Source: Pyxicephalus adspersus
Lineage: Eukaryota > Chordata > Amphibia > Anura > Pyxicephalidae
Length of the DNA: 64,000 nucleotides
NCBI RefSeq assembly: GCF_032062135.1
Contig: NC_092859.1
Coordinates: forward strand, 64,889,038 to 64,953,037
Reading direction: 5' to 3'
Below the pieces are notes generated by a model. The model ran no database searches. It saw only the letters and a program-made list of their open reading frames with translations, and was not told where the DNA came from. Shown here piece after piece: positions 22,000-32,087 of the stretch (position 1 is the first letter of the stretch; every line of letters starts with the position of its first letter). The translations under genes and the position numbers were made by a program.

Positions 22000-24169
22000 A
22001 ATTGACATAGTTTGGTTGCAAATGTAAACTGTTTGTTTGTTAATAGTGTGTGTAGATATATATGGGTATACTATTACTAAGAAGCTTCCAGTTGCCACCC
22101 CACTAAGATTAATCCTGTTTAAACCATTGTAAAACCAATAATTGTGCTCCTAGATGTAAACTCTGTTTATCTGGTTTTAGTGAAGCATTAGTAAGTGCCG
22201 GACATACATACAATCTAGGGGCAAAATGTAAGCACTGTTGCACTGGGTCAGATATGTGGATTTATTTTGTTGACACGTGAACAAAAAAAAGATCTATAAA
22301 AAAAGTGGAGAAATACAAAACACAGGAAAATCTATGTGAGACAGTAGAATAATGTGCCTTTACCAAAATCAGGATTGTGGTGTCAGCTAGCCAGAGGACA
22401 TTCACCCAGAAGGCTTCCACTGTCCTCCGGACAAAGAAAGATAATTTCCAGCCTTGCGTGATTAGTGCTCTTCAAATGATCCACCTCTGATTGAGCTTAA
22501 GGGGGTAGAATCCTGAAAGTTCTTACAAAGCATACATACACACATCAAAATATGTGCATGTAAATAGTTGTGAACAGCCAACTTTAGGTGTGGACCTCTA
22601 CCCAGCTCTTTTCTGCAGCTGTAATCCATTGAAAGAACAATAGAGGACGCTCCATTCTGGGCTGTCATCCGTGCAGAGGATTCCAGCTGCCGATAAGAGC
22701 TGGGCATTGAGAAGTGCGCAGCTAGAATGGGATGGGGACACAGGCTGTCCCTCCCCCCTTCTAAAGCTGTGCTGTGGCTTCCATATAAAAAACTACTTGG
22801 TAAAATATATTCACTCTGTGGGCATGTGTAACGTCATCATGGGCAAAATGTGATAACTGTGTGTGGGAATTCTGCATGTCATATCTTGCAGCCTATAAGG
22901 ACACTCATAGATAATAGTCCCAAAATATCTACTAAATCCCAGGCCACCAAATTACAAGCATTTGAAGTGCACTGCAACAACCTCCAAGGAATGTGGTTGA
23001 GTAGTAGCTAGTAGGATCCTCAACATTTCAAGTAGTTACAAACAAGGGTTTTTAGCCTTACAAATAATTCAGAGGAAGGAACAGCTTAAAAACAATCACA
23101 ATTGTCTTTTTAAACTGTGTGTCCTAGGAAATTGGAAAGGAGATCACATAAACCCCCAAAAAACAAACAACAACATTTGAGAAATAACTTTATTCAAAAG
23201 AAACATTTGCTAAAAGGTCAAAATAAAATATAAAAACACATAAAACCAAAAGACTAAAAAAATACACATCACTAAACTTTTCACTAAATGACAAAAAATT
23301 AAAAAGAACAAACAAAACACATGTAAACAAACACTTCCATGTAAAGCCAAAATAGTTCAAAAATGGCCCAACAAATATTGCATTCAAGAATACTTACCAA
23401 ACCAATATGCAATTTTGCCCTATCAAGGGTGGAAAAGTGGACCAGAAAATCTTTATGCAGGACAAACATTGAAAAGTGGTAATAAAGGCAGAATTTGGCA
23501 ATCAAACAATATGGCCACAAACATAATAACATAGCATTAACATTGACTTCAAAATTGCAAAATAGACATTAAAACATTCCAAGTAAAAAAAAAATTAAAA
23601 AGAAGCTATTGTGCTAAATGGTAAGCAAAGTATCAAATGCAGCAACATGCAGATCAATTAGGATAACACACAAAACAACAGCCCCTCCAAGAAGAAAAAG
23701 ACAAAAGGAAAAAGCAAGTTAAACTACACCTTTATATAGGCTCAAAATTAAGCGCACAGGTGATAGAAATTCTATTGCAATTAACACTTGCGCAGTCTGT
23801 CAAAATTGGCTATTTGTTTTTTTGCAATTGGACATGTCATTATCATTGATCGATATGATCCTTAGATATGTAAAAACATGCCCTTATATATGCTCAAATG
23901 TAAGCGCAGAGATTTTAGAAATTCACTTGCAATTAGCACTTACGCAGACTGTCAAAATTGATCCTTAGATATGTAAAAACACACCCTTATATATGCTCAA
24001 ATATGATCGATATACTTTAGATATGTACACCAGTAAACAGATATTCTATTAATTAAAAAAATAAATAAGGTTGGGGAGGATTTACTGTTAAAAGTATTTT
24101 ATATATATATAAATAGCACAGTATGCGAACAGCAGCACATTTATGGAAAAGATATTGTTATAGAATTGC

Positions 24170-24216
<47 letters not shown>

Positions 24217-24602
24217 TATATAATTATAATTTTTTTTTATTATTATTATTATAATAACTATAGTATTTACAATTATATTTTCATATAATTAATGAAAATA
24301 ATTAACAAAGGTTATTTATATATATATATACACACACATATACATAACAAGGAACGTGTGTGTGCTTGTGACTTTTGTTGGAAAATCTAGTCCGCGGACA
24401 GTCGCAAGATTTACCTGCAGGCGGCTCCTCTGATCCGGCATCGTAAGCTTTTATATAGGCGCCTATGTAGAGGAGCTGAACTCAGTTAACTCTTGCCCCA
24501 CAGGAAAGAAATAAGTGATTTTAAAATGTGCTTTTTTCTTAGAGCATATAGATGTTTTAAACATTTGAACAGCACAAACATTTTTTAGGACTAAAGGTAA
24601 TA
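22000..24602. other. Non-coding X-side of Harbinger copy A
   Basis: No gene seen. Blocks recur elsewhere in the window. 22440-22750 matches the reverse of 31200-31520. 23160-23740 matches 48285-48830, the reverse of 40740-41300, and in part 40240-40520. 24340-24602 matches 49040-49226 plus 53158-53240. A (TA) run lies at 24174-24213. The stretch probably contains promoter and terminal sequences of the element. Confidence 0.6.
24174..24213. repeat. (TA)n microsatellite
   Basis: Uninterrupted TA dinucleotide run of about 20 units. A similar (TA)-rich stretch occupies the same position in Harbinger piece D (48966-49040) and in the X fragment (13967-14020), so it is an inherited unstable tract of the family. 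Confidence 0.9.
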
Positions 24603-24848
24603 TTAGAGAATCAATCAGGTAAATTGGAGAATCAAAGGATCCTAGATAGGTAAATATCCTGATTACCGGGTTATTGTTAGTCCATGATTATATGTATTAT
24701 TAGGATATTGTTCAGTTGCGACTGTAAGAATCCAATATATATTGATATTATAACAAAGGTTTGTATGAGACCATCTCGTTGAGACCTGCAGGGGTTGCAG
24801 CGTTTAATAAAAGAATCTTTTGGGTTTCCCTTTGTGACAGGGTTCTAT

Positions 24849-25243
24849 CTATATCGCCTCCTCTAGGGTGTTGGGATATTTTTTCAAGTGCCATAAAGGA
24901 GATACATTTATTGTTGAAGGTTTTTTTGGGCCAATGTGTTGGCTTATTGGTTTTAATATCTTGCCTGTATTAATGGTGGTAATGTGTTCATAAATCCTCC
25001 TGTGGAGGCCCTTTTCGTCTTCCCAACATAATAAAATCCACATTCACAGATAAAAAGGTAAACAATGCCTGTAGAAGAGCAGTCTACGTATTGTTGGGGT
25101 CTAAATTGCATATTTTGAAGGCGTGAGGTCAATTGTTGATCCATAATCCATGGGCACTGAGAACGTTTACCACATCTAAATGTTCCTGCCCTATCTTTCC
25201 TATATTCATTTTTTGTGTTGTCCAATAAATGACTGGATACCAA
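24849..25243 (-). pseudogene. GIY-YIG endonuclease domain of the Penelope-like element
   Basis: Two overlapping minus-strand frames (24953-25243 and 24849-25043) together cover the domain. The first has FRCGKRSQCPW and then IVYLFICECGFYYVGKTKR, the core of the GIY-YIG fold as found in Penelope-like elements. The second has RIYEHITTINTGKILKPIS and ends near the element's 3' side. The frameshift falls just after the YVGKTKR motif. In the family this nuclease nicks target DNA to prime reverse transcription. The arginine and glutamate of the later catalytic part (RIYEH) remain readable, so decay is mainly by frame breaks. Confidence 0.85.
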
Positions 25244-25285
25244 TGAGTCCTTTAAAGATAGAGCTTACCTATAAGTGATGCTGGG

Positions 25286-26558
25286 TCATTGATGTAAGAA
25301 TTTAGAAGTATTGGGGTCGCTCGTCAGTATATGCCAGTGCTTATTCAATAGAGCTGAAATTTCTTTGTGTTTATTGTATGTTGTAATTATATGTACTAAT
25401 TCCGATGTTTCAACTGGTTTCTTTGAGGTAAGTATTGTAGAATGGTCTAAGTTCTTTGCTTTCTGATAAGCTTTGCTCAAAATGTTTTTACTGTTCCCTC
25501 TTGAGAGTAATCTCTCTTTTAGGGCTTTTGCTTCCTGTTCAAAGTACTTATAATCTAAACAGTTACGTTTGAGCATAACATATTGGCTAAAGGGGTTGCT
25601 TGTTAAAGAGGTTCTGGATAAGCACTGGAGGCAGGTAAGATAGTGTTTCTGGAATAGCTTTTTCTATATAGAGTGGTATTGATTTTACCCTCATTTGTGG
25701 TTCTGACATAAGTGTCCAAAAACGGTACCTGGTAATAGTCATACTGCATAATAAACTTAAGGTTGTAGGTGTTATGTTGTAGTTTGTCAAAAAAATCTTC
25801 AAGGGACAGTATGGATCCCGTCCAAATAATGGAAATATTGTTAATATATCTCTTCCAAACCAGTATATATTGACAAAACATTTGTAAATCGGGGTGGGAG
25901 AGTACATTTGTCTCCCAACTTCCCAAATAGCCTTTAGCATAGGATGGGGCACAGTGAACTTATAAAGATATGACCGTTTGTATTTTGAGGATAATGTCAA
26001 TCCCCCTCTGATGGGGGATACTACAATATAACGCTTTAAAGTCAATAGTTACTAATAAAGAATCATGTGGAATGGACAAATTTGATGTAAATTTGGGTAA
26101 CTCTATAGTATCCTTGAGGTATGAGGTTAGTATGTACTTATGTACTTTAGGTAGTGAATAAAATGTTGGAGGGACAGGCTTTTTTATTTTTAGATAATCA
26201 TGCATTTTTGGTCTATAGTGCGTTGATTAAAGGCTTTGTTAATTAATGTATTGAATTGTGAGTTAAAGGAATTGATAACATTGATTTCTTGGTACCATCA
26301 AATGATGAAAGTAACAATGTGTGGGTATTGTGTCGTTGGTAGAAAGAAGGTTCATTTCGGTGTTCTTTGAGGGATGGAAGTTGATATAGATAGAACACTT
26401 TCTGTGGATATACTATGGGATGGTGGTTCTGTATCACTATGTGGTTCATTTTCTTCTAGGAGCTGATAGAGAGTTTTTAAACGTTTTAAAATCTTGGATT
26501 TTAAAATTAACAAAATCTCATGGTGGTACAAATTTACTTTGGGAACCTGATTTTTCAA
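25286..26558 (-). pseudogene. Reverse transcriptase of the Penelope-like element
   Basis: The domain is spread over several minus-strand frames. 25960-26205 has PVPPTFYSLPKVHK and the first catalytic aspartate region LLVTIDFKALYCSIPHQRG. 25603-25926 contains the fingers/palm part with RYINNISIIWTGS, where functional relatives have YIDD: both catalytic aspartates are asparagine (25837-25842). 25286-25576 contains the thumb-side LKRNCLDYKYFEQEAKAL and STILTSKKPVET. At least three frame breaks separate the pieces. Loss of both aspartates alone would abolish polymerisation. The two D-to-N changes each need one G-to-A transition. Confidence 0.85.
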
Positions 26559-26599
26559 ACATTAACTTGAATGTTAGGTTTCTAGCAAATAAATTTAAT

Positions 26600-27923
26600 T
26601 CTTTGACAAGTTCAAATTCATTTAATTCTGCTTGAGGACAGTTCTAATTTCAAAAGTTTTTTTTTCATCATCAGAGTATATGATGATAAGTTTAAAATTT
26701 TGAGTTCTTGTCCTCTAGAGAAGGTTTCTGAAGATAACTGTCCATAGGGCCCATCAGTTGGATTGGTGATGGGAGTGGCAGGGGGGGGGGGGGGTGTAGG
26801 TCTAAAAAAAGACCTTTGAGTTTTTGGTCTGGCGCCTCCCTGGGTGGTGTTGCTGGTGGGGTTTGGTAGGGGGACAAAATCTGGTGATAAGATTGGTGTT
26901 TTTTTTTTTTTATCTTGGTTTGGGGACTAGGCTGTTCAGTGGTGATAAGGTATTTTCTGGAGTTTGTCACGTAGGGGTGGGAGGTATGGTAAGACCAATA
27001 GGTTGATAATTTGTCCAACGATGTTGTAGTTATGGAAGTTTGCTTCATCCAGTGATGCACATGATGGTCTACATTTAGGAAGATCTAGACTGGTGAAGCT
27101 GGAGTCACTGATTAAGCGCTTTTTGCCTTGTTGGGTGTTGGAAATCTGAATGTCCATTATTGGTGTATGTTGAGGAAATGTGGAATCCTAACTATGTGCT
27201 GAGTATTGATTGGAAGATTGAGTTGGTGGTGAGGGTGATGTATGTTGGGATGGGGGGGGGGGGGGGGCAGGGCAGAGGGATTTATATCTGATTCTGCAGG
27301 TCCGGGAGGGGGTTATCAGTGCGTCTGTTGAATTGAGAGTCCCATCTGTATGCCTTGTTTAGTGAATGCCAACTTGTCTTTTTGGAATTTTGTTTTTTTT
27401 TTTTGTATAAATGTTAATATTGAATTTTTCTAGTTGGGATTTCAAAGTTGAATATTTATCCCTAATGGAAATTGTGTTTACGTCAATGTCTAAGTTTTTA
27501 GAGTGCATTTCGGACAATTCTCGATTAATAGATATAAGCTCATTTAATTGATAAAGATCTGCATCAAGTTTTCTGAACAGTTATTTAATATTAATTCCCA
27601 ATCTGTTTTTGAGTTCTGGATTTTTTACATTCGGAAATGATTAAATGCGTAGACCTAGTAGATTGCATTTTTTCCGCAATGTATTTCTCCAAAAATTCAA
27701 TGTACCAATGTAACACCGATTTACATTCAAAGATTTGTTGGAACTTTTTAATATAAGAACTACTTTTTTGTTTGTCATACTTAGGGGATTTGGAATTTAT
27801 TTGGATTTGAGACATAAAAATATCCCAGTCTGAACCTACAGTATCCATAGTCCTGACAGAATTAATTAATAACACTCCTATTAGAGAACCAGGAAAGGAA
27901 TAGGGATTTAAGGCCCAAATCAT
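26600..27923 (-). pseudogene. N-terminal coding region of the Penelope-like element
   Basis: Minus-strand frames 27591-27923, 26936-27157 and 26692-27060 lie directly upstream of the reverse transcriptase. 27591-27923 is Lys/Ser-rich (TVGSDWDIFMSQIQI, KYIAEKMQSTRSTH). 26692-27060 is Pro-rich. I recognise no domain beyond position in the element. G runs near 26784 and 27247 are low-complexity. Confidence 0.55.
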
Positions 27924-28009
27924 AATGAGTATAGAATGCGAATAGTTGACTTATGGGGCTCAGCAATGTTAATATATCTGCCAGGCCTGAAATCAATAGC
28001 AAACAATGA

Positions 28010-28588
28010 AGAGGGAAAAAAAGCAGGCTTTTTAAGGCAGAGGATCCATTACAATATGTGATTCTATTTATTCATAAATTCAAGATATAAGGTGAAAGTA
28101 AAAAAATGCTTTTTAACATAAATCAATTATGCTAGATTTTTGCACTAAACATAGTATCTTATTGTGACCATACAAATATTTTACAATAATGCACAATATC
28201 AATTGAATAAAGGTATATATTATACTCAAAAATTCTAATGTCTCCATTGCCCTACATGTTTCGTCAGAATGACTTACTCGGGGGACTAAGAGATCTGAGT
28301 TTAAAGTGCTGAAAACAAAAAGGGGGTTTAATAATCAGATATGATTATTTATATAGTCAAAAGTTTTAACACATAGATGTAATACATTAATATGTGATCT
28401 ATTATAAAGGTACCATCAATGTGTATGTCCATCAAAAATGTACATGCTGTTATTTATTACTAGATAACATCAAATTGACATATGGTTTCCCAACAGATTA
28501 CAACAATATCTTAATAATACATATAGTCATGGACTAACAATAACCCTGTATTCAGAATATATACATATCTAGGATCCTTTTATTCTCT
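28010..28588 (-). repeat. Upstream terminal region (pseudo-LTR) of the Penelope-like element
   Basis: Matches the orphan copy at 10335-10836. Its outermost ~85 bp are an inverted copy of the element's other end. It holds the hammerhead-like remnant at 28248-28284. Confidence 0.75.
28248..28284 (-). ncRNA. Degenerate hammerhead-ribozyme remnant
   Basis: On the minus strand the order is CCGAGTAA, a small hairpin GTCA-TTC-TGAC, then GAAACATGTAGG. This mirrors the minimal hammerhead of Penelope-like elements: CUGAUGA core, stem II, GAAA, then short stem III. Stem II and GAAA are kept. The CUGAUGA box is damaged at three positions, so self-cleavage is not expected. Confidence 0.6.
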
Positions 28589-29929
28589 GGCCCTGATTCA
28601 TCAATGAAATGCGCGTACGCTGGACGCGCGTCCAGCGAGCTGGTTTCCCGCGGTCCGAGCCGAGCGCTAGTACACGCACCTTCACTTCCCAGCCGGATTC
28701 CTGCCTTGATAAATGAGCAATAGGGGTCGCGAATCTGCCAATTAAGGCGATTAGATTTCAGCTAATGGTGAGATCATAGCAATTATTTAGCGCACACCTT
28801 CTCTCTGTTCTGTGCGCATCTACAGTCCATTGCAGGTCAATTAGAATCTTTAATACTTCTTCTTTTGGTAAGTGTTACTTATTTAGGTTACATTGTACTC
28901 ATTACCAAAATTAATTATTTATTGTTACATTTGTTGCACTGTTTTCATAATTTTTGGTTTGCTTTGCAACACTGCAAACTAATTGAGATCAAGCTGTATA
29001 TATACTAGCTAACAGTTCATAATATGTCAGCACACAATAGTATGAATTGTAAAAATTTATCACCAAGCATTTGTGACCTAATTAAAATGTCATTGTAGTT
29101 TGGCTTGATAGAAATCAAATAATTGAAAAAAGGATTATTGTCAAAGGTGGTTTAAAAACACATTTAGTGATTTCACTTGTGTATATGTGTCAAAATACAT
29201 TTAAATGCATATACATACATATGCATTTTCATTAATATTATTTAACTGGACTGGTTTGCGGGGGGGGGTTTGTCTTCAAGTAAATTTGCTTGGATGTTAT
29301 GCATTGATGTGACTTTGTAATCCTCATTATTGTTAGTTTCATCTTTTGCTGCAATGTTTTTGTGCTTGGATTGTAATGACAGTTTCTGTTGTTTAGCAAA
29401 TCTTCTGCAATGTTTTGTAATTTTTTTAAAACTAATATTCATGACAAATGTCTGCATGCTTTCCACTCCAAACTACTACTTAAACCCCCTGTTTGCCTTT
29501 GTCCCGTTTTCAAAGTCATATATTGGTTTTTGAATGTATTATGTACATATTTATTACTCTGACATTTGCACTCATATTGATTTGCTGCCGCACAACTCCT
29601 CTGTTCATTTGTGGTGGTGTTATAGGTTTGTTGTCATTGTGCTGTGCTGCCTGATCTTAGCACTATTGTATAAAAACACACTTCCACTTTCTGTCCAAAC
29701 TGATTGTCAATTAGTTGTCTAGCTGAGTTGCATACTCATTCTAACACACCTGAAGTTGATGGAAGGAAGTCCAGGTTGCCAAGCACAACATCAAAGCACA
29801 TTGATTGCCAAGCTCACAAGCAGGGTCAAGCCCTCTTACATACCAGATAGTATGCTTTATTTATGTGTTTACATGATTCAAATCGTATTAGTCATTTTGT
29901 ATAGAAAAATGCCAAGGACAATTTAACTT

Positions 29930-30255
29930 AGTGCCAAACATATTTTATTGCTTTGCTCAAACCAATGACCAGAATGTCAAAAGGCATTTATGCCTGTCCC
30001 GCAAGGTCACCCATGACCTGTACATCTTGCTGGAACGGAAAATTGCAGGCAAAAACAAAGAGAAGCTAGGCTATGCCAAGAATGACGAGGCTCCTGGACT
30101 CTCTATATATTTTAGGAGGGGTGTCCTTTTAAACCACATCGCCCTTAATTTGAGCACTGAGCCAGTCTACAGTTTCCTGGGTGTTTATGAAGGTTTCAAT
30201 GCCATTTTAGACCTTGGCCCACTATATATTCACTTCCTCAAGTCAGCTTGGTAAT
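29930..30255 (+). pseudogene. Inverted extra copy of the Harbinger transposase 5' region (piece C)
   Basis: Better preserved than in copy A. An open frame of 107 codons reads NVKRHLCLSRKVTHDLYILL, KNKEKLGYAKNDEAP and ALNLSTEPVYSFLGVYEGFN. That matches the transposase N-terminal helices, but in opposite orientation to the transposase of this element. It stops after FLKSAW with a stop codon, before the catalytic domain. No transposase main exon follows on either strand in this piece. Confidence 0.8.
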
Positions 30256-30704
30256 CGAGGAACATAAAGGTGGATTTCTCCTTTAACAGGAGGCAATATC
30301 ATCCACGAATGTACAGTAGTCTGTGATGTGACATTCCAGAGGCTTGGCAGCACAGCAGAGGGATGTTATAGTCCTGTAAAGAAATAGATTACATTATTAG
30401 GATGTGTTAAGCAGCATGGTTAATCGTGCTTTAGTGGTAACTACATGCTGCTTTCATTCTTTTCCGGCTGCATAAGTAATGCTTGCGCAAATCTAAACTA
30501 AATTGCACTCTGCCCTAGTTTGGCAATGTGTTGTTGTAAAGTGTCACATAAAGGTCCAGCTCTTACACAAATATGTCTGCTATTTAATTTCCCAAACGAT
30601 TAAAGTGTGCTTTCTATGACTTCAACTCCTAGGTTGGTTTGTAACCCAAACATGATTTGCTGAAATATGTAATGCATGCATTGTAAACATATGGAAATAC
30701 TCAC

Positions 30705-31073
30705 GCGTAAAGACATTAGCAATAAGTTCAGCTCTGACTCGACGTCCCTCTGCTGTGCTTTGGGAGCCAGAAGCAGGATGTTGATGTACCTCTGGCTCGA
30801 GTTCCTCTGGAATGTCCCAGGTATCCCCATGGTGCAGGCACAGGTTGTGCAGGACACAACATGCCATGATGACCCGGGCAGCTTTCCATGGCGCGTATAG
30901 GAGCTCACCACCGGGCGGCGCCAAGCACAGAAACCGTGCTTTTAGCAGCCCGATGGTTTGCTCCACAACCCCCCAGCTTTTTTGCAGAGCCTTGTTGTAA
31001 TTATGCTCTGCTTCAGACCGGGGGTGACACACAACTGTCATAAGCCATGGAAGCTGCCCGTATCCTTTGTCAG
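30705..31073 (-). pseudogene. Harbinger transposase C-terminal exon (piece C)
   Basis: Open exon bounded by an acceptor (TTTACAG on the minus strand at 31074) and a donor (GTGAGT at 30704). It encodes ADKGYGQLPWLMTVVCHP, EAEHNYNKALQKSWGVVEQT, IGLLKARFLCLAPPGGELLY and KAARVIMACCVLHNLCLHHG. The glutamate in GVVEQTIGLLK is the expected third residue of the DDE triad. This is the best-preserved version of the exon in the window, but the catalytic main exon of its own element is absent. Confidence 0.85.
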
Positions 31074-32087
31074 CTGTAAAAAGACAAACATAATACATGT
31101 TAGTTCTTGGTATAGTAAGTGTTCTGTGAATGCAGTGTAACACTAGAGTTTTTTTTACAAAGGTTGCTAAGGGTTGTGCTCTTCAGACACTTTATTGCTT
31201 TTTGGTTGAATGGGGGAGGGACAGCCTGTGTCCCCATCTCATTCTAGCTGCACTGTTCTCACTGCCCAGCTCTTATCAGCAGCTGGAATCTCCTGCATGG
31301 ATGACAGCTGAGAATGGAGCGTCCTCTATTGTTCTTTCAATAGATTAGAGCTGCGGATGAGAGCTGGGTAGAGGTCCACACACCTAAAGTTAGCTGTTGA
31401 CAACTATGTACATGCAAATATTTCGATGTGTGTATGTACGGTTTGTAAAAATCTTCATGATTCAATCAGAGGTAGATCATTTGAAGTGCACTAATTAGCC
31501 TCCTCGCTATCACGCAAGGCTAGAAATTATCTTTGTCTGCAGGACAGTGGAAGCCTTCTGGTTGAATGTCCTCCGGATGGCTGTGTCATTCGACTGTCTC
31601 ACATAGATATTCCCATGTTTTGTATTTGTCCACTTTTTTGCTTGCTTTTTGTGAACAAAATAAATCCACATGTGCTGCATTATCTGACCTAATGCAACGG
31701 TGTTTACATTTTTCCCCTAGATTGTATGTATTTAAGTCTGGCACTTACTTATGCTTCACTAAAACTGGATAAACAGATTTTACATCTAGGAGCACAATTA
31801 TTGTTTTTACAATGGTTTAATTTGGATTAGGCTTAGAGGGGTGGCAACTGGAAGGTTCTTAGTAATAGTTATATTATACCCATATATATCTACACACAAT
31901 AATAACAAACAAACAGTTTACAATTGCAACCAAACTATGTCAATTTGCAACAGAAAATCAATAGATCAATCGATCATTCAGTCAGTCAATCAGTGATCTC
32001 TTTTTTTATTTTTTAATAGGTGTTTGTTTGGTTGTTGTCAAAATAACTCTTATAATATAATAACATCTTATTACTCTTTTTCTTTAG

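Larger units (their letters stand above)
14516..24602 (+). mobile_element. Harbinger copy A: near-complete, decayed, cut at its right end
   Basis: Copy A opens with the terminal repeat GGCCCTGATTCATCAATGAA. It carries, in order: a plus-strand fragment of the transposase 5' region, the transposase on the minus strand (two exons), a Myb-like accessory gene on the plus strand, and a third gene on the minus strand. An X-type end region follows, and the copy stops at 24602 where a Penelope-like element begins. The X terminal repeat itself is missing. Between the transposase and accessory gene the promoter region present in copy B (36480-36769) has been deleted. A MITE sits in the transposase intron and a hAT end fragment in the accessory gene. 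PIF/Harbinger elements move by a DDE transposase helped by a Myb-like protein. Confidence 0.8.
24603..28588 (-). mobile_element. Penelope-like retroelement with GIY-YIG endonuclease, degenerate
   Basis: The minus strand carries, in order, an upstream terminal region with a hammerhead-like remnant (28010-28588), an N-terminal coding part, a reverse transcriptase and a GIY-YIG endonuclease. The two outer ends are inverted copies of each other: 24630-24715 (GGATCCTAGATAGG, GGGTTATTGTTAGTCCATGA) against 28500-28583. Penelope-like elements are eukaryotic retroelements that combine a telomerase-related reverse transcriptase with a GIY-YIG nuclease. The copy sits between Harbinger copy A (cut at 24602) and the terminal repeat of Harbinger C (28589). 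Many frameshifts and stops break the reading frame, so it is dead. Confidence 0.85.
28589..31205 (+). mobile_element. Harbinger piece C (Y end and transposase 3' part)
   Basis: Opens with the Y terminal repeat GGCCCTGATTCATCAATGAA and runs parallel to copy A (14516-16620) with small differences. It carries the plus-strand transposase 5' fragment (29930-30255) and the minus-strand C-terminal exon (30705-31073). At about 31205 the match to copy A switches abruptly to its reverse complement, where piece B begins. The junction follows TTTATTGCTTTTTGGTTGAA. Confidence 0.8.

Noticed and set aside
23190..23532. Hydrophobic minus-strand frames that look like membrane proteins
   Set aside because: They lie in the non-coding X-side of the Harbinger element, and the matching region in other copies does not keep the frame.
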